64,000 nt of DNA from Siphonodentalium dalli. Its lineage: Eukaryota; Mollusca; Scaphopoda; Gadilida; Siphonodentaliidae. Shown here piece by piece: positions 23,930-34,888 of the stretch. Within the stretch, counting starts at the first letter, position 1. Each line of letters starts with the position of its first letter. The stretch covers positions 168,322,394 through 168,386,393 of the forward strand of contig CP136069.1 of NCBI GenBank assembly GCA_032622095.1. The letters are read 5' to 3'. Under the pieces are notes generated by a model that was given only the letters and a program-made list of their open reading frames with translations, did no database searches and was not told where the DNA came from. Position numbers and translations under genes: made by a program.

Positions 23930-26900
23930 TGTAAACTACTTGCCATTGTTTTGGGAAGATATTTGGCGGTAGATTTTCAGTAAATGTGGTTCTAGCCATA
24001 ATTCCGTGAATATTTCCAGTTTGTTCACTTATCATTGTTTGATTATTATATTTATTGTAAGCGTCCAAAAGTGGGCTGGGTAAAATATTATTTAACCAAT
24101 CATGCATGAGTTGATAACATTTAATTTTGTACATGTCCTTAATTTTTTGAATCTTTCCAACTTCTAAGTTTAAATAGCGAGTCTGTGTGGCTATTGTATC
24201 TTACGTTGTGGATAGTTCAGATAGCTGTTTTCTGTAGTATAATCAGTTTATTGACGGTTTTAGCATTGCCAAAAATTTCAATACCATACATTATATGACT
24301 TTGAATAAGAGAATTATATAACATGTGCATACTTTTTGCGGAAGTATTTATTTTACACGATTAATGGCATATAGCGCTAAAGATATTCTTGTTGAGTTAA
24401 TAGCTACATTGTGTTCAACATTTTAAATGCCAAGGAATTCGAATATGGACTCTCGATAATTGGTGCGTATTCTTTCTATTTTTGATTACCATTTATTATA
24501 AGATGGTGATTATTTGAAGTATGTTTACCGGCTGCTGGTTGAATAATGCTACACTTAGTTTTTAGTGAAAACTTATTTGCCTTACACCAATCATTTAAGC
24601 AATTTAATTGAGCATTGGTATGGAAAAAAGATACGTTATATCATGATGAGATGTATATACTGTTGTGTCACTTTCAAATAAACATTTTGTACTTTTGTGT
24701 ATACCATTGACATATATTAGAAAAAGTATTGGCGCGAGTAGAAAACCTTGAAGCACCCAAATCGTGTTGTGCCGCTTTGAGGAGACTGATAATGTAAGGT
24801 CTACAAATTGCATCCTGTCATTTATGTAGCTTTGAAACCAGTTTTTAACATTAACCCTAATAGTATTACAGTTTAGTTATATCTTGGTTTATCGCATCAA
24901 AAGCCTTTGAAAAGTCAATAAAAGTAGCTTGTGTACAGTCCTTAGTTTTCTTATCAGTATTACTAGCTGTATCATTTAGAAGTTTAATTATGGGATGTAC
25001 AGTGGAGCGACCTTTACGAAACCCATATTGTTGAATGTAAAATGTATCATAACAATTCCGTTAAATGACTGCAGACGACTTTCTCTAGAACCTTTGAAAA
25101 TATTGGAAGTATACTGATCGGACTATAATTTTCAACTAGAGTTTTTTTTATTAGATTTGAATAATGGTATAATTTAGCTATTTTAATGTCATAGGAACAA
25201 CACCCAGATTTATTAGGTGGGATAGGGGTGCAGATATTTCACTTAGTTTCCTTAAGAAGACTTGTTATTCCACTGTTATACTTACTAATCTTATTTTTCA
25301 CATTGCTCACCATATTATAGAACTCTTTTCGGTTTTCGGTTAATCAATTTGTTTTACTTGTATTCCAGATAAATTCCCTCAGAATATCCCATGTGATCTT
25401 CATATTACGTTTATACACTTGTAGCCTACTCTTATAATACTCTCTTTTAAGATATATTTTGACGCGATTAAGGTATCGGCAGTAATTTTTGTAATTTTCC
25501 ATATTGATGCTTGTTAGATACCTCAATTGTTTTCTATATAATTTTCCTTTTCTATTGACAGAAATAGGCCTTTGGTCATCCATGGCTGTTGTTTTTTGTA
25601 TTTTTGTTAGTTTTTATTAGTGAAAATGCAATGTCATAAACATTTATGTCGATATCCATGAATAATTGGTATGAATCATCTGCGAATGAGGATTGCAAAA
25701 TTATTTCAAAATCTATAGATCATAGCAATCGCTTAAAACAGGATATCTTATCTCCATCAAAGATCCGATGCCGAATGGATTCACAGCCACCTTTTGGCTT
25801 TTCGGAGGTATCTATTTGGCGATAAAATATCCCATAGTGGTCAATGACATCTGTTATTATTTCAGATTGAAATTTGTTAACTGGGTAATTTGAGAGTATC
25901 TGGTTAATAAGGGTTGCCACATGTGATGTTACTCCTATGGGTTTAAGAATATTAGTATGTGACTACCGCATCAATACATTCATTTGTTTTAACCCTTTAC
26001 CCAACAAAACGGCCGAAAACGCCCAAATAAAGCTTCAACAGCCTAAAATATCTTCGGTCTGTCTCAATAACACCATACAAATATGGATATGATTGGAACC
26101 GGTTCATTGATCACATTGTGATGGTTACAGTTATGCTCTGTGCCAATGAATTCTCTTATATATGCGAGTCGACCATAGGTCGCCTCACATATATAAGAGA
26201 ATGCATTGGCGTAAAAAAAAAAAAAATTAACACTTTTTACCATTTTTTCTTACATTCTTTAACAATTTTATAATTTTTCTTACATTTTTTTACAATTTTT
26301 ATAATATTTTTCTACATTCTTTGACAATTTTATCATTTTTACTATGTGTTAAGCCAATGCATTCTCTTATATATGCGAGGCGACCTATGGTCGACTCGCA
26401 TATATAAGAGAATGCATTGGCACAGGGCCGTTCTGTTGGGTAAAGGGTTAACATGTTGTCTATATTATAATCCCCATTAAAAAAACTTGTGTTGTGTTCA
26501 GAATTTATTCTACTCATAATTTCTTTCATTGATTTAATAAATATGTTTATATCTGCTTTTGGTTGAGAATTGGGTCTATAAATAATTTCCTAGTTGATTC
26601 AATTATTCCAATGAGAAGAGATTCGAACAGATGTGGGATAAAAACTGATAAGTCATCTCTAGCCCTATAGTTTAATTCGGACCTTATAAACATTCCTACT
26701 CCTCCTCTGTGGTCGCCCTCTAAATGTCTGTTTGTCCTTATCGATGGATGATATCCTTCCACAAGGAAAATCAACATTATATGGCGCTCTAAATATTTAT
26801 GTAAGTCAAATCAGTCCAAAGTTTTCAATCTTATTTTGATGTTCAAACATAATTGTGTTGAATGAATCCCAATTAGCGTTAAGACTTTGACAATTTAGAT

Positions 26901-26940
26901 TAAACAAGGATATATTGCACTTTGTTCTAATTACTCTATG
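23930..26940 (-). pseudogene. LINE (endonuclease + RT), right copy, split by a MITE
   Basis: On the minus strand this is the longer copy of the LINE in the left arm. From about 26935: the start of an APE endonuclease (NLNCQSLNANWDSFN), GYHPSIRTNRHLEGDHRGG and VGMFIRSELN (26547-26777), GDYNIDNML (about 26450-26480). Then comes a MITE (25993-26447), and then VTSHVATLINQILSNYP and TDVIDHYGIF (25720-25920), the linker ORF (25344-25583) and the RT segments down to 23930, matching the left arm. Frameshifts and stops are common and the YADD region is degraded (FESDTTVYTS), so it is inactive. Only the part from 25620 downward is inside the palindrome; the endonuclease half is unique to this side. Confidence 0.8.
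25993..26447 (+). mobile_element. TTAA-flanked MITE inserted in the LINE endonuclease
   Basis: The termini CCCTTTACCCAACAAAACGG and its complement (CCGTTCTGTTGGGTAAAGGG) are flanked by TTAA on both sides (25989-25992 and 26448-26451). Two hairpin modules (about 26139-26212 and 26355-26422) surround a T-rich body. A further about 140 bp separates the left terminus from the first module. Removing the element with one TTAA rejoins the LINE endonuclease frame at ...NIDNML. That supports a piggyBac-type insertion, by a non-autonomous element, with TTAA duplication. Confidence 0.8.
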
Positions 26941-27319
26941 GTATTCATCAGATGAATAGTAGTGAGTTTTTGGTAAACCAATAATTGGGTTATCATCAAA
27001 CTCTAATTTTCCACAATTTTTAAATTTATATGTTTCCTTGAATTGAATTTGTTCTTATTCTCTATCTCATCGATGCCATTGGTTCAGCCATTTATCTATA
27101 TTAATTGAATGTAATATGATAAGAAAAGCAGCTACTGTGATTATGGTAACATAGAATGCAAATGTAGTTTATATAAGAATGTAATCCAGGTAAACCATGG
27201 GAGCTGAACGCCAGAAAATAAGGAGAATTACATGTAATAATGAACACAAAAAAATATTTGGTTTCTCACCAGTGTGCGTATAAACTGCACCATATATTTT
27301 TGTCCGGTATCCCTAACCC

Positions 27320-27980
27320 AGATTTTCGTGGGAGAGCACGAATTGGACTCATGGCGCACCCCTCAAGCATAAAACCAAATTTTTATTTTTTTTTATTTTC
27401 TAAGTGCCGAATATCGAATATCCAACGTCGAACGTCCAACTAACTTCACGCGAATCTCGAATGAATATCTGAATATCCGTTAAATATCCAATTTGAAATA
27501 AAATTTCAGCTAAAATAAAGTGGAAAATCTGTGTGTTGGAGAGCACGAATTAATTCTGGTGCAATCAGGAAACTGCGATTTTGTTGTGTGTGTGGATATG
27601 TTGGCCGAAATATGGTATTCGATATTCAAAACGCATGACGCTGACCATGTCTGGTCTTATAGATTGGCATGTGCAGTTCTCGTATGGGAATGACTATAAT
27701 TACCAAATTTCAGCTCAATCGGCTCAAATGTAGCCTGCGCCATCCACAGCTATATGTCGTGTAAGTGTAAATTTTCTAAGTCCAGCTATGGTCTGAAAAA
27801 CAGGAAAAGCGCGGAATTTCGGACGAAGTTTGACTGGGAGAGCACGAATTGGACTCATGGCGCACCCCTCATGCATAAAACCAAAATGTTTTTTTAAATA
27901 TCGAATATCCAATGTCCAACGTCCAACTAACTTCACGCGAATATCCGTTGAATATCGAACGTCCAACTAACTTCACACAC
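27320..27980. repeat. Direct repeat of a ~130-bp block, ~516 bp apart
   Basis: GGGAGAGCACGAATTGGACT, then CATGGCGCACCCCTCA-GCATAAAACC and CGAATATCCAACGTC-type text occur at 27329-27480 and again at 27836-27975. A partial head is at 27539. Short CGAATATC/GTCCAACTAACTTCACG repeats follow each copy. No coding potential recognised. Confidence 0.6.
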
Positions 27981-29627
27981 TTGTAATTGGTGTGTTTCAT
28001 AGAGACAAAGTCTTGAGAGCAAAGCTAATTGGGAGATAAGTATGTATATCAGGGTTCACGCTATCATATGCCAAATTGGCCAATGTCATTTGTTTTTAGA
28101 AATTGGGCCAGAAAAAAATTCATTTGGCCAAAGATTGTTTTTACCCCAAAATCGGAAAATCTAATTCAAAACTCCAAACTGGTTTTGTAACGGGAGCCAC
28201 ATGAGAATCCTATTTATAGTATGATCATCGGCTAATTGGTTACGTGATACAGCTTAATGGGTAACAAAAGGCACCCATGGCAGTGCACTATCAAACAATG
28301 TAATAAAATAGTAATGTGGATTAACACTAATGAATCCTCTTTCTGTCATAAGGTTGAATGGTAGATGGTGTATAGTGGTATATTGTCGAGTAACAATGAT
28401 GTGATTAAAGAAGTATAGACACAGTATTTGAAGGTATGGACATGATTATATAGATTGTTAGCTGTTAAATAAAACCAAAATATTCGTTAATTGTGAGACC
28501 ATAAAATGAGGATTTAATTTGGCCAAAGTTGTTTTTAATTTGGCCAAAACAAATCAGAATTGACCAAAAGAGTTTTCAGCCCACAGTGAACACTGATGTA
28601 TACGCAGCTATATATTAGATTAGATTATTTATTGGTAATGATACAAAGATATTTAATTATATACAGAAGTTTTCACATGTATACACATTGAAAGAGCAAT
28701 ATTATATGATTATTGATGGAACTGTGGTCAACATTAACATATATATGTAAGTGAGTGATAAAAAGAGCTCACTAATTAGATGTATATAATCAAAAAGAGA
28801 TTTAACTAATAATATTAAAGATGGTTAATCGGTGGTATTAATATTAATACATTTTATTTTTAATACTGGTCAGACTCTATAATTAAATATATCATTACCA
28901 GGGATATTCACTTAAAGGACAACAAAATTCCTCTTATTTCCATAGCGGTCCCTAATACTTATGGTGGGTTTAATTACGAAGACTGTCCAGTCTTAAAATG
29001 ATACGGTCAGTTGGAGATATATCAGAAACCAATATTAGGTATACATATATATGTATTGTGCAGTATATATACGGCACAAATTAGCACATGTATATCATGG
29101 TATGCATGGCTACATAGTAGCTATATATAGCTATAATATATGGTCCACAGCGCAGTCACACCTCAACATAAAAACAATATAAAAGGCTAAAGCTGAGACC
29201 ATTACGTCTTTCTGGTATTGTCCATCCACTGGACATATGCACGAGTATACGTGTATATATATCTATTAGGCCACGACCGCCCCTTCTAATTAAATTCGAA
29301 AGTTGAAATTGTGTAAACGGTGAATACAATTACGTTGATGGCATATTCCTGGGGGATTTTCGAAAGTTGGAAGGAGTATTAAAGGGAGACACAGCTCCAG
29401 TTGGATGTGGCAGCCTCAGCGATGACAGAATTGTAATAAGAACAAAGCGCAGACACATAGATATAAATATTGGCGGATATTAATATTCTTCTTTGTGTTA
29501 GGTATTTCAGCTGGCGGCGTCACACACGCATCTTGTGGAAAGACACGAAAACAACCATTTTAGCCATGCTGTTCCCAGTACGATATAACGTATAATGTAT
29601 ATCATCTGAACAAGTGTTTGATGCTCC
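27981..29627. other. AT-rich intergenic stretch, no gene seen
   Basis: No open frame with recognisable content. 28056-28140 begins with CAGGGTTCACGCTATC and GCCAAATTGGCCAATG, which resembles the head of the hAT-like fragment at 42109-42200 (CAGGGTTCGCGCTGCC, GCCAAATTTGCCAATGGC), so it may be a relic of the same element. The rest appears to be unique AT-rich sequence. Confidence 0.35.
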
Positions 29628-30569
29628 AGTAGTCAGGTTCGAAAATCTAAAAAAGCCTCTAGAAACGAAGGTGCGGGCATTTTTCTTTCAGAAGCTTTTG
29701 AGAATTGTTTCTAAAGGTATTTTTTATGCTGATTTCAAAAACCAATGTTGGCAAGTTGACAAATTATTATTTCTGGTCAAAAATGGTAATTCAAAATGGC
29801 CGCCATCAGAACAAAGTATAACTCTACGTTTGTTGTTATGTGTTGCTCTAATACGTTCGAATATTGAGTACTTCCGTACTTTCGAACGAACTGGAACAAG
29901 AAGAAGTATACACAGAACATATGTGGTAATTTAAAGTGAACATGTTTGATATTTAACCCCATTTATGCCCAAAAAATGATAAAAAAAACGCGAATTTTAT
30001 AAATTATTACGGTCTTAAATGGCAGAAAATGAAATATGCTGGAAACGTATCCTTCAAATGGTATAGACAGTTGTGTCTAAATGTAATTTGTAACCTGATT
30101 CCAAAAAGCAATGTTGGCAACTCGACAAATAATTATTTCTGACCTAAAATGAAAATTCAAAATGGCCGCCATCAGAACAAAGTCTAGATTTTCGTTTACT
30201 GTTATATGTTGTTCTACGACGTTTGAATATTATGCATTTCCGCACTTTCGAACGAATTGTGACAAGAGACACTATACACAGAACATATGTGGTAATCTAA
30301 AGTGAACATGTTTGACATTTAACCCACTTTATGAAGTTTATGCCCAATAATGACCCAAAAAACGCGAATTTCATAAATTATTGCCGTCTTAAATGGCAGA
30401 AAGTGAAATATATCCTTCAAATGGTTTAGACAGTTGTGTCTAAATGTAATTTGTAATCTGATTCCAAAAAACAATGTTGGCAACTCGACAAATTATAAGT
30501 TCTGACCTAAAATGACAATTCAAAATGGCCGATATAATAATCAGTTAAAAATTCGAAAATCATCAGTAA

Positions 30570-31655
30570 TATTATGAAACTGGTTCATCAACACCCAATG
30601 CGACACAATTTGCCATCATATAGCCAAAAATGGTCACATAAAAGCCTTATTTATTATTGCAGTCAGTTCCACAGTTGCAGAGTGGTGTGCAGGGTGACTC
30701 TTATTGTCTGCATGTACCCCTTGCTGTTACACACCCCATGTTGCACCCACATTTGATTATTTCGATACATGACTTTGGAATGGGTTCTAGTGACATCATG
30801 GTTGGATCTAATCGACCATTTTCTTCTTTACATCCCATTGTCGAAGGATCCGGTAATGTTTGCACAGGAATGGTTGCTCGTTTCCAAACTAAAACCTGGT
30901 AGTTTGTTCTCAAAAGGTGGTAATGAAACGAGTCACTAGTTGGTGGAAGCTTTTCAGGAGATTCAGTCCGAGGGAACATCCTGAATCTTGCATTTTTGAG
31001 TTTTGCATCGGAAACTCCTTACAACTTGCATACAATATGTTCAGCACTTTCAATTGTTTCAGTGGATATTGCAATATTACCTATACCCTTTAAGAGTTCA
31101 CAACATTCGAGGTAAATCTTCCATGCGAATCGTTTAGAGACACCAAATATGAACGAAGTTGAATCACACACCGGTAAAACATGAAACGCAAGAATATAGT
31201 TCAGAGTGTCGCTCGGTATTTGGGTGGCAACATCCCTGATGGGTAAAAATTTAGGGTTTTTGGAAGTTCCAGCCATCATGAACATATCACAATCTGCATG
31301 GAATTTGTTTAGGTAACCAAGTAATATCAATAGAATATCGACGTCCCTACTTACCACAATAACTTGTTTCAGATTGCACCCCATGCTGGATCAAGTGAAT
31401 GAAGGGTAAGTCTACTGTCAGCCTCTTCGTGATTAGACTCTAACCCTTTCAAGTCTGTTCCGTCTACCGAACAGTCTACTCTGCAATCTTCGGGGAACGC
31501 CTTGCAACAACAACAACAACAACAACAGAATCACCTTCTATTTTCGCTTCGGTAACAAGTTCTTGAGACAAGAAACCATTCAAATCGGACTTTACCTATG
31601 GTCACAACAAGGGCCTGATCGTCAATGACAATACCTGCACGGGAAATGGTGTCAT
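30570..31655 (-). pseudogene. Nuclease-like TE ORF, inverted partial copy (broken)
   Basis: Conceptual segments on the minus strand, in order: IVIDDQALVV near 31640, a deletion of about 205 bp compared with the other copy, FEWFLVSRTC-like text, NHEEADSR (about 31425), VIVVSRDVDILLILLGYL (from 31384), then FHVLPVCDSTSFIFGVSKRF and the Cys-rich tail begun by LPPTSDSFHYHLLRTNYQV (30701-30979) and CGCNMGC. Frameshifts separate these parts, including a one-base loss just before 31384. This copy keeps aspartates in RDVD and CDSTS that the plus-strand copy has lost. Confidence 0.7.
31507..31530. repeat. (CAA)8 microsatellite inside the ORF copy
   Basis: A pure CAA run lies within the minus-strand ORF copy where the opposite copy has only four GTT triplets (about 32183-32196). 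It would encode a short hydrophobic run in the minus frame and is a local expansion. Confidence 0.8.
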
Positions 31656-31758
31656 TGTTGTTTGGCAGGATACGTTCTCGATCAGAGCGTCACTAAGCAT
31701 TGCTTTGTTTCCAGTTTGAAGTGTTTTATTTGTCTCGCATAATGCAATTGGAACAGGC

Positions 31759-33130
31759 ATGAGTTCATGTTGTAAAACAGATCGCAGTGAATTACATCCT
31801 CTTGTAATTGCCCTTCATGCCGACAGGGCAGTCTATTTGCAAACACTGACACCATCTCCCCGTGTAGATATTGTCATTGATGGTCAGGCCCTTGTTGTGG
31901 TCATAGGTAAACATGAAAAGATAAATACATTTGGAGATTTGGCCAATGTATTATCAGTGTGCGTGTTGAAGAAGGGCGAAGGCTATGTCTGGATTGATGT
32001 AGTGTTCGACAGATACTCGGATAAATATATCAAGACTGCCACCAGATCGAGAAGGACAATAACAAATTGTGATGTTCCCATCCCACAAAATTGCAAAAGT
32101 TTCATTTTGTTGTCTGACAACAAGTCCGATTTGAATGGTTTCTTGTCTCGAGAACTTGGAACCAAAGCGAAAACAGAAGGTGTTATTGTTGTTGTTGCAG
32201 GGGGGTTCCCAGAAGATTGCAGAGTAGATTGTTCGGTAAATGGAACAGTCTTGAAATGGTTAGAGTCTAATCACGAAGAGGCTGACACTAGACGTATCCT
32301 TCATTCACTTGATGCCAGCATGGGGTGCAATCTGAAACACGTTATTGTGGTAAGTAGGGAGGTCGATGCTCTATTGGTATTGCTTGGTTACCTAGACAAA
32401 GTTCCTGCAGATTGTGATGTGTTCATGATGGCTGGAACGTCCAAAAGACCTAAAATTATACCGATCAGGGATGTTGCCACCCAAATACCGAGCGACGCTC
32501 TGAAATATATTCTTGCGCTTCATGCTTTAAAGGGGTGTGGTTCAACTTCGTTCATATTTGGGGTGTCTAAACGATCTGCATGGAAGATTTACCTGGAATG
32601 TTGTGAACTCTTAATGGGTATAGGTAATATAGCAATATCCACTGAAACAATTGAAAGTGCTGAACATTTTGTATTATGTATTTTCCGATGCAAAACTCAA
32701 CAATGCAATATTCAGGATGTTCCCTCGGACTGAATCTCCCGAAAAGCTTCCACCAACCAGTGACTCATTTCATTACCGGTACCACCTTTTGAGAACAAAC
32801 TACCAGGTTTTAGTTTGGAAACAAGCGACCAATCATGTGCAAAAATTACCGGATCCTTCTTCGATAATGGGATGGAAGGAAGACAATGGTCGATTAGATC
32901 CGACCATGATGTCACTAGAACCCATTCCAAAATCATGTCTCGAAATAATCAAAAGTGGGTGCAAGAAGGGTGTGTACCAGCAAGGTGTACATGCAGAAAA
33001 TCAGAGTTACCCTGCACACCACTCTGCAATTGTGGAACTGACTGCAATAATAAATCAGGATTTTTTGTGACAATTTTTGGCTATATGATGGCAAATTGTG
33101 TCGCGTTGAGTGTTGATGAACCTGTTTCAT
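31759..33130 (+). pseudogene. Nuclease-like TE ORF with Cys-rich tail, frameshifted
   Basis: The main frame (31759-32733) encodes 324 residues, with IVIDGQALVVVIGK, then WIDVVFDRYSDKYIK (about residues 75-90), LLSDNKSDLNGFLS, SNHEEADTRRILH (about 170-182), VIVVSREVDALLVLLGYL and LHALKGCGSTSFIFGVSKRSAW. The frame then shifts (near 32665) into LPPTSDSFHYRYHLLRTNYQ and RLDPTMMSLEPIPKSCLEII. It shifts again (near 32970) into the tail CVPARCTCRKSELPCTPLCN. Known: the family has signature HEEADTR and GCDT-S motifs. Their order (EAD, then D-x-D, then GCD followed by a G-x-GK-like loop) resembles PIN/FEN nucleases; that fold assignment is my inference. Here GCDT has become GCGS, so activity is unlikely even without the frameshifts. 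Confidence 0.7.
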
Positions 33131-34435
33131 AATAATACTGATGATTTTCGTTTAATATCGGCCATTTTGAATTGTCATTTTAGGTCAGAAATAATTATTT
33201 GTCGAGTTGCCAACATTGTTTTTTGGAATCAGATTACCAATTACATTTAGACACAACTGTCTAAACCATTTGAAGGATATATTTCCGGAATACTTCACTT
33301 TCTGCCATTTAAGACGACAATAATTTATAAAATTCGAGTTTTTTTGTCATTTTTGGGCATAAATTTGGTTAAATGTCAAACATGTTCACTTTAAATTACC
33401 ACATATGTTCTGTGTATCGTGTCTCTTGTCACAATTCGTTCGAAAGTTCGGAAATGCATAATATTCAAACATCTTAGAACAACATATAACAGTAAACGAA
33501 AATTTAGACTTTATTCTTATGGCGGCCATTTTGAATTGTCATTTTAGGTCATAAATAATTATTTGTCGAGTTGCCAACATTGTTTTCTGGAATCAGAATA
33601 CAAATTAAATTTAAACACAACTGTCTAAACCATTTTAAGTATATATTTCCAGCATACTTCACTTTCTGCCATTTAAGACGGCAACAATTTATAAAATTCG
33701 CGTTTTTTGACATTTTGGGGCATAAATTGGGTTAAATGTCAAACATGTTCACTTTAAATTACCACATATGTTCTGTGTGTAGTGTCTCTTGTCACAATTC
33801 GTTCGAAATTACGGAAATGCATAACATTCAAACATCTTAGAACAACATATAACAGTAAACGAAAATCTAGACTTTGTTCTGATGGCGGCCATTTTGAATT
33901 GTCATTTTAGGTCATAAATAATTATTTGTCGAGTTGCCAACATTGTTTTCTGGAATCAGAATACAAATTAAATTTAAACACAACTGTCTAAACCATTTTA
34001 AGTATATATTTCCAGCATACTTCACTTTTTGCCATTTAAGACGGCAACAATTTATAAAATTCGCGTTTTTTGACATTTTGGGGCATAAATTGGGTTAAAT
34101 GTCAAACATGTTCACTTTAAATTACCACATATGTTCTGTGTGTAGTGTCTCTTGTCACAATTCGTTCGAAATTACGGAAATGCATAACATTCAAACGTCT
34201 TAGAACAACATATAACAGTAAACGAAAATCTAGACTTTGGTCTGATGGCGACCATTTTGAATTGTCATTTTGGTTCAGAAATGATAATTTGTCGACTTGC
34301 CAACATTGGTTTTTGAAATCAGCATAAAAAATACCTTTAGAAACAATTCTCAAAAGCTTCTGAAAGAAAAATGCCCGCACCTTTCACTTTTATTTCATTT
34401 CGCACCTGACTACAGGAGTCAAGCCGGCAAATACC

Positions 34436-34888
34436 GTGTCTGTCATTTGCAGAATGAGGTCCGCATAGGGTGAATTTAGTGATGCTATCCCGCACAGCGG
34501 ACTAGAATAACCAAATAACCAAATAGAATAACCAAATAGAATAACAAAATTCAACATCTGGGAACCTCATTCTGCTTAGGCCTCATCTTTTGGGAAGTAT
34601 CTATAGTATCCAATTAACATTGTTTTTAGTTACATTTCCATTCTATGAAGTTTCTATATCCCCTAATTTGCAGAAGATAAAATTCATAATTGAGGTGCCC
34701 AATGGGTGACCATCACCAACTTCAACTGAGGAACTTCAATCTGATCCTAGGTCTGCCATAACAGTTGAGGGCCTTAGCAGAATGAGGTCCCCAGAGGGTG
34801 AATTTAGTGATGCTAGCCCGCTATGCGGGATAGCGTCACTAAATTCACCCTCTGGGGACCTCCGAGTCATTCTGCAAATGACAGACAC
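34436..34888. mobile_element. Hairpin MITE, second copy of the 6.5-kb family
   Basis: It begins GTGTCTGTCATTTGCAGAAT and ends with the complement (ATTCTGCAAATGACAGACAC). The first cassette is degraded (34455-34565, with repeated CCAAATAGAATAA), then comes about 200 bp of unrelated filler, then an intact cassette 34781-34865 (CCAGAGGGTGAATTTAGTGA, CTATGCGGGATAGCG, and back). It abuts the right end of the fold-back element at 34415. Confidence 0.7.

Larger units (their letters stand above)
12989..25620. repeat. Giant imperfect palindrome (arms 12989-19663 and 20196-25620)
   Basis: Seen: nearly every feature of the left arm recurs inverted in the right arm, with near-identical text. Pairs include 13026-13268/25344-25583, 13793-14002/24604-24813, 16826-17017/22804-22995, 17109-17375/22448-22693, 18963-19145/20711-20893 and 19501-19663/20196-20358. 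The coordinate sum is about 39,820-39,859 for inner pairs and about 38,609 for outer pairs. The difference of about 1.2 kb is explained by the insertion at 14704-15902 in the left arm only. Outer breakpoints: CTAATAAAAACTAAC pairs up to 12989/25620 and homology stops one base beyond. The unpaired spacer is 19664-20195. Small indels (e.g. about 24 bases at 18545-18570 missing opposite 21280) show that the arms have diverged since duplication. Confidence 0.85.
29770..34290. repeat. ~360-bp tandem subrepeats in both arms (outer parts)
   Basis: In the left arm the CAAAATGGCCGCCATCAGAAC landmark recurs at about 29794 and 30160, with a variant at 30523. In the right arm its complement recurs at about 33163, 33524, 33885 and 34247. 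That is a period of about 361-366 bases. Each unit contains ACACAGAACATATGTGGTAA, GTGAACATGTTTGA and ACTCGACAAATAATTATTTC. The arrays occupy 29770-30560 and 33160-34290 only; the ORF copies lie between. Confidence 0.75.
29628..34415. mobile_element. Fold-back element carrying inverted copies of a nuclease-like ORF
   Basis: The outer ends pair: AGTAGTCAGGTTCGAAA on the left against the complement of TTTCGCACCTGACTACA on the right. From GTGCGGGCATTTTTCTTTC (29671) and its mirror (34380) inward, the homology is close. Both arms contain ~360-bp tandem repeats (next entry). Inside them the ORF family is present once per arm in opposite orientation (30570-31655 minus, 31865-33130 plus), with an unpaired middle at 31656-31864. 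Known: this protein family is common and TE-like in invertebrate genomes. Inferred: a transposon that suffered inverted duplication, or a fold-back element that captured the ORF. Confidence 0.65.

Noticed and set aside
12989-25620. Palindrome as a simple read artefact (same molecule read back)
   Set aside because: Arms differ by substitutions, indels and a 1.2-kb insertion, which a template/complement artefact would not show; a haplotype join by the assembler is not excluded and is listed as a check.
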